Below are positions 24,565-34,313 of a DNA stretch of 64,000 bases, piece after piece; the stretch's first letter is position 1; every line of letters starts with the position of its first letter. Origin of the DNA: CAUPWF01 sp963515125. GTDB lineage: Bacteria > Bacillota > Clostridia > Lachnospirales > Lachnospiraceae. A program made the position numbers and the translations under genes. The notes under the pieces were generated by a model, which searched no databases, was not told the origin of the DNA, and saw only the letters and a program-made list of their open reading frames with translations. The stretch spans positions 1-64,000 of the forward strand of contig JBQKKG010000003.1 of assembly GCA_052116865.1 (NCBI GenBank), read 5' to 3'.

Positions 24565-27033
24565 CTATTCAGCGTATCTAACTCTTTCTATTAAACTTTG
24601 CTTCCTGAAGTTCCTACTGATTACGTATGTTAATAATATCTGAAACACTGCTACTACCACAACTAATACACTCGCTTGGATATACGGATAATGATAGTTC
24701 TGAATGTTAAACATCCCCTCCAGTCGTGCCCTTAAAAACACAAAATATCCTGCAATACTGCCAAAACCAATGGATACTATCAAGGTTCCTATGGTATAAA
24801 ACATACCCTCTAATTGAAGCATGCGTATTAGTTGCTGCTCTGAAAGTCCAATCGCCTGCATAATACCAATCTCCCGTTTTCTTGAATAAATACTATGAAT
24901 CATAGTATTTATTAGATTCATAATCCCAACTCCCCCTAAAATCATCATAAATGCATAGCACGCTACTGATGTCAGTTTCATATAACTGTTCCATTTGCTT
25001 AACACATTTTCATAACTCTCTGTCTGTAGAAATTCTGATGTCTCTACCAATTTACCCAGAGCTTTGTATGCTCCTTCCTTTTCTTGTTCTTCCACCTCAA
25101 TGTCATAATAATAAGTGATATTATAATCCTGCAATCCTTTTAATACACTAGTAGGTAATATTAATCCTGCATTTTTACAAAATGCTTCTGAATAATCTCC
25201 AACCGCACCGACCACAAAACTTCTCTTTACTTTTTCGTCACCGTTTGTCAGTAAAATTTGAATTGTATCTCCTATCTTTATATTAGGGAACCAATGAAGA
25301 AGAGTCTTATTCACAATCACTTTTTTCCCTTTTTTTAGCTCTGCATATGATATATTACCCTGAATCTGCTCTTTTTCCAGCACCGATTTATCTTGTTCGT
25401 CTATTCCTATAATTTGTGTGTTCCACGCCTCACCATCCATATGATAGTCTGGCAATTCTCCCTCTGCAATGGATGTTGTTTTTACTGATTCTACTCCTTT
25501 TACCGCTTTGACACGTTCTAAAAATGCCTCGTTTAATGGATTATCCTTTTGCACCTCTCCCCACGCCCTTTCTGGATGTAAAGGATCTCCACTCCATGTG
25601 TATAATCCCATTTGATAATCCTTCATAATAATTTCTTTTGCTATTTCCTTGGGATGAGCACAGGTTAAAATGGTTGCAATAATCATAAACAGAACACCGG
25701 TCGTCCCTAAAGTTATAATGGTAATCATTGTCCTCTTTTTATTCCTTGTTAAGTTGGCCTTAGTTAAACGAATTAGATTTAAATTTTGGTACCCAATTCG
25801 TTTCTTTTTCTTGGTCCCATAAGCTCCTTCATAGCGCATGGCCTCCATAGGTGATATGCGGCCTGCTTTATGCATCGGTATCAACAAAGATAAACCTACT
25901 GTAAGCAGAACTGTTAAAATAGTAAGTACAAAAATCCAAGGTTGCAAGACTGATACACTGCCAGAATCTAATGTTTGTATCATTTCCTTTGCAAACTCAG
26001 ATGTTTCTGCGGAGTAATTCATCATCAATCGTACAATCGTTTTAGACAGCATACTACTCACTAACAAGCCAATCGGAATAGCAAGTATGGCTATAATCAT
26101 TCCCTCACGAAACACGATTTGACGTATCTGTGGTTTTGTTGCACCTAACGCTTTTAATCTTCCATATTCCTGCACCTTTGGAATCATAGAAACATAGTAA
26201 ATACTATAAATTGTAATCATCCCTGCTAACACCACAACAGATACAATAATTAACATTCCTGATAGCAGAGCTGGGTCTGTATAATTGGCTAATAAGTATT
26301 CACTATTCTCAACAATATTTCCAGGTGTAACACCAAAATTATCAGCAATCTCCTTACATTTCTTTTCTATTTTATCTGTAGTCATCTTCTCCACATCAGC
26401 TAACCGAAATGCCACCCGATATTCCCGCTGTTCGATTGGAACCTGTTCTCGCATAAATTCCATGGAAGTCATAATAAAATATAATCTATTTTTAATACTT
26501 TCTTCCGTAGTTTCTACAAAACCACTAATTTGAAATTCCCCTGATTCTTCTCCACCTAATCCTCCGGATTGTTTCAGTTGATATGGTATCGTAATAGTAT
26601 CCCCTATCTCTGCATGGATACCAAGCGCATCTAATGCACCCTTAGATACTACAATTTCACCCTTTTTTTTCGGGGAATTACCTTGTTCTAATTTCATTTT
26701 ATTTAAGCGGATCATTTTATCATCCATTGCCAGCATTGTGGTGTTTGCTTTCTCCTGTATTACTTGACCAAAATCACAACGAACGCCTAGACTTTCTAGC
26801 TCTCCATGCAATGCAAATTCATTCACATGGTCTTCCGACATATTCCGAAACATCGCATGCCAAGTAGGATATATCCGATTCACAGTTTCCATTCGCATGG
26901 AAATGGATGCATATCCAACCGCTATAATGACAAAGATCAACATGGTGGTTAATACAATTGCAATACCAGTCAGTATATTACGCCCCTTATTCTGTCTTAC
27001 GTTAGCAATTGCAGTTTTTGTCACTGTTTTCAT
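24565..27033 (-). CDS. ABC transporter permease, MacB/FtsX type
   Basis: The 822-residue protein has an N-terminal membrane helix (about 20-40), an extracellular MacB-like domain (to about 260), three membrane segments, a fourth inner pair near 425-460, a second extracellular domain, and a terminal group of three segments (about 690-800). This is two FtsX units in tandem. Conserved FtsX pieces are KVQEYGRLKALGATKPQIRQIV and RKREIGIMQAIGLSEQQLIRML. It overlaps the ATPase gene by 4 bases. With the adjacent two-component system it most likely expels or senses antimicrobial peptides, which is inference. The stop abuts palindrome copy B. Confidence 0.9.
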   Translation of the reverse strand: MKTVTKTAIANVRQNKGRNILTGIAIVLTTMLIFVIIAVGYASISMRMETVNRIYPTWHAMFRNMSEDHVNEFALHGELESLGVRCDFGQVIQEKANTTMLAMDDKMIRLNKMKLEQGNSPKKKGEIVVSKGALDALGIHAEIGDTITIPYQLKQSGGLGGEESGEFQISGFVETTEESIKNRLYFIMTSMEFMREQVPIEQREYRVAFRLADVEKMTTDKIEKKCKEIADNFGVTPGNIVENSEYLLANYTDPALLSGMLIIVSVVVLAGMITIYSIYYVSMIPKVQEYGRLKALGATKPQIRQIVFREGMIIAILAIPIGLLVSSMLSKTIVRLMMNYSAETSEFAKEMIQTLDSGSVSVLQPWIFVLTILTVLLTVGLSLLIPMHKAGRISPMEAMRYEGAYGTKKKKRIGYQNLNLIRLTKANLTRNKKRTMITIITLGTTGVLFMIIATILTCAHPKEIAKEIIMKDYQMGLYTWSGDPLHPERAWGEVQKDNPLNEAFLERVKAVKGVESVKTTSIAEGELPDYHMDGEAWNTQIIGIDEQDKSVLEKEQIQGNISYAELKKGKKVIVNKTLLHWFPNIKIGDTIQILLTNGDEKVKRSFVVGAVGDYSEAFCKNAGLILPTSVLKGLQDYNITYYYDIEVEEQEKEGAYKALGKLVETSEFLQTESYENVLSKWNSYMKLTSVACYAFMMILGGVGIMNLINTMIHSIYSRKREIGIMQAIGLSEQQLIRMLQLEGMFYTIGTLIVSIGFGSIAGYFVFLRARLEGMFNIQNYHYPYIQASVLVVVVAVFQILLTYVISRNFRKQSLIERVRYAE

Positions 27034-27701
27034 GAATTCACCACCTTACCATCTTCTATAATAACGGTACGATCCGCCATTTGGGCAATGGTTTCATCGT
27101 GAGTAATCATTACCAACGTCTGTCCATATTCTGTGACACAATTTTTTAGTAGAGAAATTACTTCTAACTCTGTCTTAGAGTCCAGATTACCAGTTGGTTC
27201 ATCCGCTAGAATAATGGATGGTTTTGATGCAATTGCTCTGGCAATGGCTACTCGCTGTTGCTGTCCTCCAGACAACGTATTTGGCAGTGCATGAAGCTTA
27301 TCTTCCATCCCGATTCGTTTGATGATCCCTTTTACATAAACTTCATCCACTTCTTTTTCATCTAATCCAATCGGCAATACAATATTTTCCCACACATTTA
27401 ACGAAGGAATCAAATTATAACTTTGAAAAATAAAACCAATTTTCCTCCGTCGAAAAATTGCTAATTTATCATCTTTTAATTCAAATATACTTTTCCCTTC
27501 AATAAATACTTGCCCAGAGTCTGGCCTGTCTAATCCTCCTAGCATGTGCAATAACGTACTTTTCCCCGAGCCGGAGCGCCCAACTACCGCTACAAATTCA
27601 CCCGATTCAACACGAAGGTACGTGTGGTCAATCGCTTTTACTAACTGGTCTTGTGTTCCATAATATTTTACCAAATCCTGCGTTTCTAAAATTGCTTTCA
27701 T
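27030..27701 (-). CDS. ABC transporter ATP-binding protein (MacB/LolD type)
   Basis: The 223-residue ATPase has Walker A GRSGSGKS (about 41-48), Q-loop FIFQSYNLIPSL, signature LSGGQQQR, Walker B ILADEPTGNLDS and the H-loop VMITHDE. The type and length match LolD/MacB-class ATPases that pair with FtsX permeases. It is the first gene of the pair, behind an 85-base region with CTTACAA repeats. Confidence 0.95.
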   Translation of the reverse strand: MKAILETQDLVKYYGTQDQLVKAIDHTYLRVESGEFVAVVGRSGSGKSTLLHMLGGLDRPDSGQVFIEGKSIFELKDDKLAIFRRRKIGFIFQSYNLIPSLNVWENIVLPIGLDEKEVDEVYVKGIIKRIGMEDKLHALPNTLSGGQQQRVAIARAIASKPSIILADEPTGNLDSKTELEVISLLKNCVTEYGQTLVMITHDETIAQMADRTVIIEDGKVVNS

Positions 27702-27746
27702 ATATAAGTCTCCTTTTCTGTTCTACTATTACTATAGTAAGTGAGC

Positions 27747-27785
27747 CTTACAACAAACTTACAAAGACCATAACAATTTTGTAAG
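27747..27785 (-). promoter_or_regulatory. Candidate response-regulator binding repeats upstream of the ABC genes
   Basis: CTTACAA occurs at 27747-27753 and 27758-27764, exactly 11 bp apart; the inverse TTGTAAG is at 27779-27785. Direct heptamers one helical turn apart are typical sites for OmpR-type regulators. The regulator gene of this type is two genes upstream, so control of the ABC genes by it is likely. Confidence 0.5.
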
Positions 27786-27787
27786 AA

Positions 27788-28933
27788 TTAAAAACGCTCC
27801 TTTGGCAAAGTAATTTTAAATATACTACCTTTGTGTTTTACACTTTTAACACAGATAGTCCCCCCTTGCTCTTCCATGATTTTTCTTGCAAGGTATAAGC
27901 CAACACCAGAGCCTTCACATGTTTGAACTATCTTATGATTTCCCCGATAGAACCGTTTGAATATCTGATTAATTTCATTAGAATCAATTCCAATTCCTTC
28001 ATCTTCAATCTCAATTAGAATATTAGAAATCATTTGGCTCACCCGCACTTGAATCTTTTTATAGCTCTCAGAATATTTTATTGCATTTTCAAGAATATTA
28101 CTAATTGCCTCTGCAGTCCATTTGGAATCATGGGGAATTTCTATATCTTCAAATTTCTCCATGATGATGTCGATCCGCTTTTCCGACATTTTCATATATA
28201 CATTATTTGTAGCAGAGATCAATGTTTCCTTTATACTCGTATTTACCTGTTTTATATTAATCAAGTTTGCCTCTAATTTAGACACATTCATCAAGGATTG
28301 TAGTAATACCTCTAATCTTTGTACTTCTTCATATTTTTGTAATTGCAGTTCTTCTGTCTCTGTTTTTGACAACTCCGTAGAAGCCAAAATTTCACAGCCC
28401 ATTTTCAATGCGGCAACTGGCGTCTTTAATTGATGTGCAATATCCGTAATCAGTGCCTTGGTATCTTGCTCTTCTTTTACTAATTTGGATTTTGTCTGTT
28501 GGAAAAACTGTTCCAACTCATATTTAGATTCTGCCATTCGCTCCATTTCTATCAGTAGGAGCTCCTCTGCTCTACGCTGCCTTCTCCACAAATATAAGAT
28601 TCCTATTATACCAACAATTAGCACAATCGCCATACTGCTCCCATATATCTGCATACTCCTTATACCTGGAGCATCGTTGATGGCGTATCCATATTTCTTT
28701 TCAAGGCGTGCTCCAGCATTCCTATACATAGCGTCACGATTATTTTCCCCACGATATATTTTAATTAAATCTTGCTCAAACTGCGGATACTTTAGAATCA
28801 ATTGTCCAAGTCTTTCCTGCTCTTCTTGATAAACAGCTATTTTAGCATGATAAAATAAGAGTCCTTCTATTATAAATACCAGAAAAAGTAGTCCTAATAA
28901 AAGGGCTACTCTTTGATACTTTCTTTTACCCAT
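27788..28933 (-). CDS. Sensor histidine kinase
   Basis: The 381-residue kinase has two membrane segments (about 9-29 and 97-116) enclosing a small extracellular region. A cytoplasmic HisKA domain follows with H167 in DIAHQLKTPVAAL, then an HATPase with N-box ISNILENAIKYS, EDEGIGID and GSGVGLYLARKI. The start is placed at ATG 28933 (GAGAGG upstream) rather than 28966. It overlaps the response regulator gene end by 28 bases, so the two are coupled. Its signal is probably a cell-envelope stress or peptide acting through the neighbouring ABC transporter. Confidence 0.9.
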   Translation of the reverse strand: MGKRKYQRVALLLGLLFLVFIIEGLLFYHAKIAVYQEEQERLGQLILKYPQFEQDLIKIYRGENNRDAMYRNAGARLEKKYGYAINDAPGIRSMQIYGSSMAIVLIVGIIGILYLWRRQRRAEELLLIEMERMAESKYELEQFFQQTKSKLVKEEQDTKALITDIAHQLKTPVAALKMGCEILASTELSKTETEELQLQKYEEVQRLEVLLQSLMNVSKLEANLINIKQVNTSIKETLISATNNVYMKMSEKRIDIIMEKFEDIEIPHDSKWTAEAISNILENAIKYSESYKKIQVRVSQMISNILIEIEDEGIGIDSNEINQIFKRFYRGNHKIVQTCEGSGVGLYLARKIMEEQGGTICVKSVKHKGSIFKITLPKERF

Positions 28934-29580
28934 ATGTAACCCATTCCTCTCACATTTTCTATACAATCACTACCTACCTTCCCTCGTAATCTGCTAATGT
29001 TTACTGGAACTGTATTCTCATCCACAAATTGTCCTTCTACATCCCATACATGTTCTAGTATTTGCTCTTTGGATACAATTTGCCTTGCATGTTCTAACAG
29101 AAATAATAATAATTGAATTTCTTTCTTACTCAGTGGTAATAGCGCACCATTCCTATACGCCTTCATTTCGGAATATAATATCTCGATTCCAGCAGAAGAT
29201 ATTGTATTTCTTTTAGTGCCATCTATTCTTCGCATAAATGCATGCACTTTAGATACTAATAAGGTCAGGCTAAATGGCTTCGTAATATAATCATCTGCAC
29301 CAATATCATAAGCATTTACCATATCTAATTCCGAATCCAAAGCTGTAAGGAATAGAATGTATACATTACTCTTTTCTCGAATCTTCTCACAAAATTCCAA
29401 ACCATTTCCATCATCTAACGTAATATCACTAATCAGTAAATCAATATGGGACGTCCGGAAAATCTCCTCTGCCTGCGAAACTCCAAAAGATGACAGTACT
29501 TGAAATCCCTCTTTCCTAAGCTTAAGAGCTATCCCATGATTCAAGTTCTTATCGTCTTCTAATAATAAAATTGTTTTCAT
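28906..29580 (-). CDS. OmpR-family response regulator
   Basis: The 224-residue regulator has a receiver domain with D52 in LLISDITLDDG, D9/D10 near the start and K in ITKPFSL. The C-terminal winged helix contains LSKKEIQLLLFLLEHARQIVSKEQILEHVWD and VNISRLRGKVG. The frame is open to 29661, but that extension is translated palindromic repeat; the ATG at 29580 has TAGGAGC in front and starts MKTILLLEDD. It is the first gene of the RR-HK pair. Confidence 0.93.
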   Translation of the reverse strand: MKTILLLEDDKNLNHGIALKLRKEGFQVLSSFGVSQAEEIFRTSHIDLLISDITLDDGNGLEFCEKIREKSNVYILFLTALDSELDMVNAYDIGADDYITKPFSLTLLVSKVHAFMRRIDGTKRNTISSAGIEILYSEMKAYRNGALLPLSKKEIQLLLFLLEHARQIVSKEQILEHVWDVEGQFVDENTVPVNISRLRGKVGSDCIENVRGMGYIWVKESIKE

Positions 29581-29618
29581 ATATGCTCCTATTTTTTGTA
29601 ATTTATAAATATTATAAT

Positions 29619-29666
29619 GCAAAATGGGGACGGGGGCAATGCACATTGCCCCCGTCCCCATTTTAC
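29619..29666. repeat. Dispersed GC-rich palindrome, copy C
   Basis: Arms are AAAAT then GGGGACGGGGGCAATG around CA; perfect for 21 bases, with one further mismatch before an outer TG/CA pair. On the minus strand it is preceded by AAAAGGGACAGGGC, as in copy A. It lies immediately after the stop of the flippase-like gene and upstream of the response regulator. Confidence 0.95.
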
Positions 29667-29667
29667 A

Positions 29668-30657
29668 TTAGCCCTGTCCCTTTTTATAGCTGTGTTTTAT
29701 AACACAACAGGCCCCAATTAAAAATGGTAATACACATATTACAAATCGAAAAACTAAAAGTGCCGATCCTGCTAATGTAACTGTTGTATATTCTTTGAAT
29801 AACATCATAAATACAAATTCGATTGTTCCAATTCCAGCTGGTGCTGGCATCACTCCAGCTATCATATAATTAATTGCCGTCAGGGCAAATGCTTCTCCTA
29901 AGGTTAATATCCCTGATTGATAAAAAAGTACATATGGAATTAAATACCAGCAACTCATTTTTAAAATATTAAGCAAAAATAAAATGCCCATTCCCTGTCT
30001 ATTGGTTACTAACTCTTTCGTTTCTTGCTGTAGTATTTGAATCTTTTCGTCTATTTTATCAATCTTAGCATTTAATTTTGGCCATTTTTTCGTACACTTT
30101 CTTCCACAAAATAATAAAAAATCTGATATCTTCTGGGAAGTTCCTACAAGAATAATTCCCACTACTACTACAACTGTTAAACTGCATCCAAAGATTAAAT
30201 ATTGATCATACCTTTGGATTCTATACTCTTGAAAAATCAATAAACTTATGAAACCTACCACTCCCATCAATGCAATAGATATCTTTTTATATACATATTG
30301 CACCATACTCATACCGGTAGCCTTGGGTGTATCTATTCCCTTCGTATACAAATAATAGATCTCTGCTATAAATGTTCCACTTCCCAAAGTTACATATCGA
30401 TAGAAATCACAGTAAAATGCACATTCAATCCCATAGAAACAAGTAAAATCAGGAACATACTTACGGGCCATCCGAGCTATGATCTGACCTTCTAATAGAA
30501 AATATACGAGTGCCAATACACTACTGATTCCAACGATATACCAAGGGGTCTTGGCTACCTGACAAAAAATTTCTCGCATGGAGTCTTTTGTATACCAGCC
30601 TACAAGTGCTAAAACCACGATAAACAATAGCCACTTCCAGCACTTCTTATCTTTCAT
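29668..30657 (-). CDS. Flippase-like membrane protein (lysylphosphatidylglycerol synthase TM-domain family)
   Basis: The 329-residue protein has about eight membrane segments. The block RYVTLGSGTFIAEIYYLYTKGI and the following ATGMSMVQYVYKKISIALMG, with PAPAGIGTIEFVFMMLF near the end, match the UPF0104/LPG_synthase_TM domain. No aminoacyl-transferase domain is attached, so it is not a complete MprF. It follows the radical SAM gene by 29 bases and is probably co-transcribed. Its last residues KKGQG and stop are encoded by the AAAGGGACAGGGCTAA box that precedes palindrome copy C. Confidence 0.88.
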   Translation of the reverse strand: MKDKKCWKWLLFIVVLALVGWYTKDSMREIFCQVAKTPWYIVGISSVLALVYFLLEGQIIARMARKYVPDFTCFYGIECAFYCDFYRYVTLGSGTFIAEIYYLYTKGIDTPKATGMSMVQYVYKKISIALMGVVGFISLLIFQEYRIQRYDQYLIFGCSLTVVVVVGIILVGTSQKISDFLLFCGRKCTKKWPKLNAKIDKIDEKIQILQQETKELVTNRQGMGILFLLNILKMSCWYLIPYVLFYQSGILTLGEAFALTAINYMIAGVMPAPAGIGTIEFVFMMLFKEYTTVTLAGSALLVFRFVICVLPFLIGACCVIKHSYKKGQG

Positions 30658-30686
30658 TTATTGCGCCATCCTTTCCAGTCTGTCTT

Positions 30687-32090
30687 TTAAGAATCTTTTG
30701 CCTTATAATTTTGATATCTTGGCATACTATGTTCTTTACATCCCCATAATTGTTCTGCCGTATTTTTCCAATTTTCAGCATAGGATATGCATTTATTACA
30801 AAGATGTCCTACCTCCTCTGGCGATTGTAAATCGGTAGACTTTGCTTCGGTTTCCTCTACCATACGTTGTAGTATCTCGGGATTCTCCAACATTGGACAA
30901 GGTCTTAAATGATTGTCATTAAATGGCTGCCCCTCCCGATAAGCCATAAATAATGGTTGCTTTAGTGCCTCTAATAAACTAACTTCTTTAATATTTGCAC
31001 TAGAGTAATGTATAAATACGCAAGGTTCAACATCTCCATTTGGATTGATATGACAATAATTGCGCCCACCAGCAATACAGCCCCCTACATACTCTCCATC
31101 ATTTTGAAAGTCAATTGCAAAAATAGGTTTTCCTCCATCACTGCTTCTAATCTCTCTAACCCTATGATACATATATTCTCGTTGCTCTTTGGTTGGCATC
31201 AGATCAATGACAGCCTCATTTCCAACTGGCATATAATGAAAATACCAAGTGAACCGACAACCTTTTTCAATAATCATATCTAGAAAATCATCTGAAGTTA
31301 CAGTCTCTACATTTGCTCTTGTATAACAAATAGAAGTCCCAAATAACAAACCCTGTTGCTTCATCAAGTCCATTGCTTCCATTACTCTTGCAAAGACACC
31401 TGCCCCTCTCCTTCCATCATTTACCTCTTCATACCCTTCTAGACTAATAGAAACAGACAAATTACCAACTCGTTGCATTTCCTTACAAAATGCATCGTCA
31501 ATCAATGTGCCATTTGTAAATGCATGAAATTCACAATCCTTATGCTTTTCACATATACGTATTAAATCATCCTTTCGTACCAACGGCTCTCCACCTGTAT
31601 ACATATAGAAATAGACACCTATTTCTTTTCCCTCTGTAATAATACGGTCCATATCTTCATAACTTAACGATAATGTATGCCCATATTCTGCTGCCCAACA
31701 GCCTGTACAGTGCAAGTTACATGCACTTGTTGGATCCATCAGAATTACCCATGGAATGTTACAATTATAAATTTCCCTCATCTCACGAATCTTTTTAGTC
31801 CCCCCTAGCATAGCCTCAAATCCCAAATTAAGAACTGTCATCTTAAGTACGTTGGAGTCTATCTCGTCAATGATTTGATACGCATATTGCATCCATTTAC
31901 CATTGCTATCTTTTACAAACTCACGTGCCATATCAAACTGTTCCTTTGTAAATTGATCCTTTACAAAATTTTCCGTAAGATCAATAATTCGTAAGAGGTT
32001 GGCCTCTCTCTCTTTATGAATGAATTTCAAGGTTCCATCAATTGCTTTACCAAAAGCAGCTCGTTGTACGCAATGTGCTAAGTTATTCAT
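30687..32090 (-). CDS. Radical SAM protein with C-terminal cysteine cluster (SPASM-like)
   Basis: The 467-residue enzyme has an N-terminal helical extension of about 110 residues. The radical SAM site is C124-x3-C128-x2-C131 (SACNLHCTGCW), with the GGEP motif in MYTGGEPLVR. The C-terminus has further cysteines (GGCIAGGRNYCHINPNGD, EPCVF, RPCPML, LCNKC) as in SPASM/auxiliary-cluster enzymes. The flippase-like gene is next in the same operon and a TetR gene is divergent. A substrate in the membrane-lipid or envelope area would fit the neighbour, but is not shown by the sequence. Confidence 0.9.
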   Translation of the reverse strand: MNNLAHCVQRAAFGKAIDGTLKFIHKEREANLLRIIDLTENFVKDQFTKEQFDMAREFVKDSNGKWMQYAYQIIDEIDSNVLKMTVLNLGFEAMLGGTKKIREMREIYNCNIPWVILMDPTSACNLHCTGCWAAEYGHTLSLSYEDMDRIITEGKEIGVYFYMYTGGEPLVRKDDLIRICEKHKDCEFHAFTNGTLIDDAFCKEMQRVGNLSVSISLEGYEEVNDGRRGAGVFARVMEAMDLMKQQGLLFGTSICYTRANVETVTSDDFLDMIIEKGCRFTWYFHYMPVGNEAVIDLMPTKEQREYMYHRVREIRSSDGGKPIFAIDFQNDGEYVGGCIAGGRNYCHINPNGDVEPCVFIHYSSANIKEVSLLEALKQPLFMAYREGQPFNDNHLRPCPMLENPEILQRMVEETEAKSTDLQSPEEVGHLCNKCISYAENWKNTAEQLWGCKEHSMPRYQNYKAKDS

Positions 32091-32326
32091 ATTAGATTCC
32101 TCCCCATCTTCTCATTTTCCCTATAAAGTATTCTCTCATTACAGTGTAATATTCTTACCACAAAGTAATAATATGCAATTATATTAATATGTTTCACTAA
32201 CATGTCAAATGACTAATTGGGTATCAATATTTTATACAATATTGGTAAAATGTATTACAAATTACTTCACTTGGTGACACTAATCCAGCACGTATGGTAT
32301 ACTTGCCGTATTAGGAGGGATACTAT

Positions 32327-32887
32327 ATGGATACAAAAAAAGAACTAACAAAACAGCAAATTGTCGAAGCTTTTAAGGAATTAATACTCGACATTCCCTT
32401 TGACAAAATCACAATTAAAATGATTACCGATAAAGTAGGTATTATACGACCAACATTTTATAACCATTTTCAAGATAAATATGAAATTGTTGAATGGATA
32501 TTTAAGAAAGAAATCAAAGAAAAATTAGATGTATTAATTGATAACAATTTAGAGCATGAAGTATTTCATCTACTTTTTTCGTGCATGGGGAAAAAGGTGT
32601 TACTATATAGAAAATTGTATACTATTACAGGACCTAATTCTTTTGAAGCTATACTTAACCAACATATTTTTGATACATTTTTAAAGATATTAGAGAAATA
32701 CCCATTGAAAGATAAACATGCCGTACGCATGATGTCCTATGAATCCATTGCTACATATTATACATTCGGACTCGCCGATACATTAAAAACATGGATAACT
32801 ACAATCAATTCCTATAGTGCGGAAGATATCTGCGAAGGCTATAATTATATAATTCGCCATTCTTTTTTTGATATGATTGTAATTTAA
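32327..32887 (+). CDS. TetR family regulator (TetR_C_8-like)
   Basis: The 186-residue regulator has an N-terminal HTH: QIVEAFKELILDIPFDKITIKMITDKVGIIRPTFYNHFQDKYEIVEWIF. The C-terminal domain is of the helical TetR_C_8/DhaS-like type. It diverges from the radical SAM/flippase pair across a 236-base gap that contains overlapping AATATT-rich dyads (about 32225-32247), so that pair is the likely target. The ATG has AGGAGGG nine bases upstream. Confidence 0.85.
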   Translation: MDTKKELTKQQIVEAFKELILDIPFDKITIKMITDKVGIIRPTFYNHFQDKYEIVEWIFKKEIKEKLDVLIDNNLEHEVFHLLFSCMGKKVLLYRKLYTITGPNSFEAILNQHIFDTFLKILEKYPLKDKHAVRMMSYESIATYYTFGLADTLKTWITTINSYSAEDICEGYNYIIRHSFFDMIVI

Positions 32888-33029
32888 TTTTTGAATTTTT
32901 GTGCACTATAATCTTGCAATTATTCCTAATTGTTTTTCTATTTTAATGATATTTTGCAATTTAGTATTGACAGTCCGTCATTTAATAGATAAAATACCAA
33001 TAATGATATGATATTAGGAGGATAATAAG

Positions 33030-34313
33030 TTGAGACCTTATAATCAATTAAGCAAAGCAGAATTATTAGAACTAAAGCAAGAATTAGAAGCTCAATATAA
33101 AGAAATACAACATCAAGGCGTTCATTTTGATATGTCCCGCGGCAAACCTGCTGCTGCACAACTAGACATTGCAAACGGTATGATGGATGTGCTCACAGGC
33201 ACTAGTAATTTAAAGTGTTCCGAAGGAGTCGATTGTAGAAATTACGGAATTTTAGATGGCATCAAGGAAGCAAAGCAATTGTTAGCAGATATGTCAGAAG
33301 TAAGTGTAGATCATGTTATAATCTACGGGAATTCTAGCTTAAATGTTATGTTTGATACCGTTTCCCGTTGTATGACCCACGGCGTCTGCGGCCACACTCC
33401 ATGGTGCAAATTAGATAAGGTAAAATTCCTTTGCCCAGTCCCAGGTTACGACCGCCATTTTGCTATTACAGAATATTTTGGTATCGAGATGATCAATGTT
33501 CCAATGTTATCAACTGGACCCGACATGGACATAATTGAAGACTTAGTGCGTAAAGATGACTCTATCAAAGGGATTTGGTGTGTACCAAAATATTCCAACC
33601 CACAAGGGATTTCTTATTCTGACGAAACGGTTCGTCGCTTTGCACATTTGACACCGGCTGCAAAGGATTTCCGCATATTTTGGGATAATGCCTATTCCAT
33701 TCATCATTTATATGAAGATAATCAAGATGTAGTACTCGAGATTTTAGAAGAATGCAAGAAGGCAGGGAACCCTGACTTGGTATACAAATTCATTTCTACC
33801 TCAAAAGTAAGTTTTCCTGGTTCTGGTGTTGCAGCTGTTACCACTTCAGATGCAAATAAAGCAGATTTTATGAATCATATGAAATATCAAACCATTGGGC
33901 ACGACAAACTCAACCAACTTCGTCATGTACGATTCTTCAAAGATATGGACGGTATGAAAGCACATATGAAGAAACACGCCGATATCTTAAGACCAAAATT
34001 CGAAGCCGTATTAGATGTGCTCACTCAAGAACTAGGGGGATTAGAAATTGGCTCCTGGATTGCACCAAAGGGTGGCTACTTTATTTCCTTTGATGCTTTA
34101 GATGGTTGTGCAAAGGCAATTGTTGCAAAAGCAAAAGACGCTGGATTAATTATGACTGATGCAGGTGCAACATTCCCGTACGGGAATGACCCAAAAGACA
34201 GCAATATCCGTATTGCACCATCCTTTCCAACACCAGAAGAATTATCTGTTGCGGCAAATATTTTTGTATTAAGTGTAAAATTAGTTAGCATTGATAAATT
34301 ATTAGCTAAATAA
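33030..34313 (+). CDS. PLP-dependent aminotransferase (aspartate aminotransferase subgroup, fold type I)
   Basis: The 427-residue enzyme resembles the Corynebacterium-type aspartate aminotransferase subgroup (MocR-like aminotransferase domain). Features are FDMSRGKPA, the YGNSSLN substrate loop, PVPGYDRHF, VPKYSNPQGI, WDNAYSIHHL and the PLP lysine K259 in STSKVSFPGSG; IRIAPSFP carries the carboxylate-binding arginine. The start is TTG (AGGAGG ten bases before), and no ATG start exists in phase. A palindromic terminator of a related repeat type follows directly. The substrate pair is not certain. Confidence 0.88.
   Translation: MRPYNQLSKAELLELKQELEAQYKEIQHQGVHFDMSRGKPAAAQLDIANGMMDVLTGTSNLKCSEGVDCRNYGILDGIKEAKQLLADMSEVSVDHVIIYGNSSLNVMFDTVSRCMTHGVCGHTPWCKLDKVKFLCPVPGYDRHFAITEYFGIEMINVPMLSTGPDMDIIEDLVRKDDSIKGIWCVPKYSNPQGISYSDETVRRFAHLTPAAKDFRIFWDNAYSIHHLYEDNQDVVLEILEECKKAGNPDLVYKFISTSKVSFPGSGVAAVTTSDANKADFMNHMKYQTIGHDKLNQLRHVRFFKDMDGMKAHMKKHADILRPKFEAVLDVLTQELGGLEIGSWIAPKGGYFISFDALDGCAKAIVAKAKDAGLIMTDAGATFPYGNDPKDSNIRIAPSFPTPEELSVAANIFVLSVKLVSIDKLLAK

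Noticed and set aside
29581..29661. N-terminal extension of the response regulator reading MGTGAMCIAPVPILH
   Set aside because: It is translated palindrome copy C; a normal ribosome binding site precedes the ATG at 29580.
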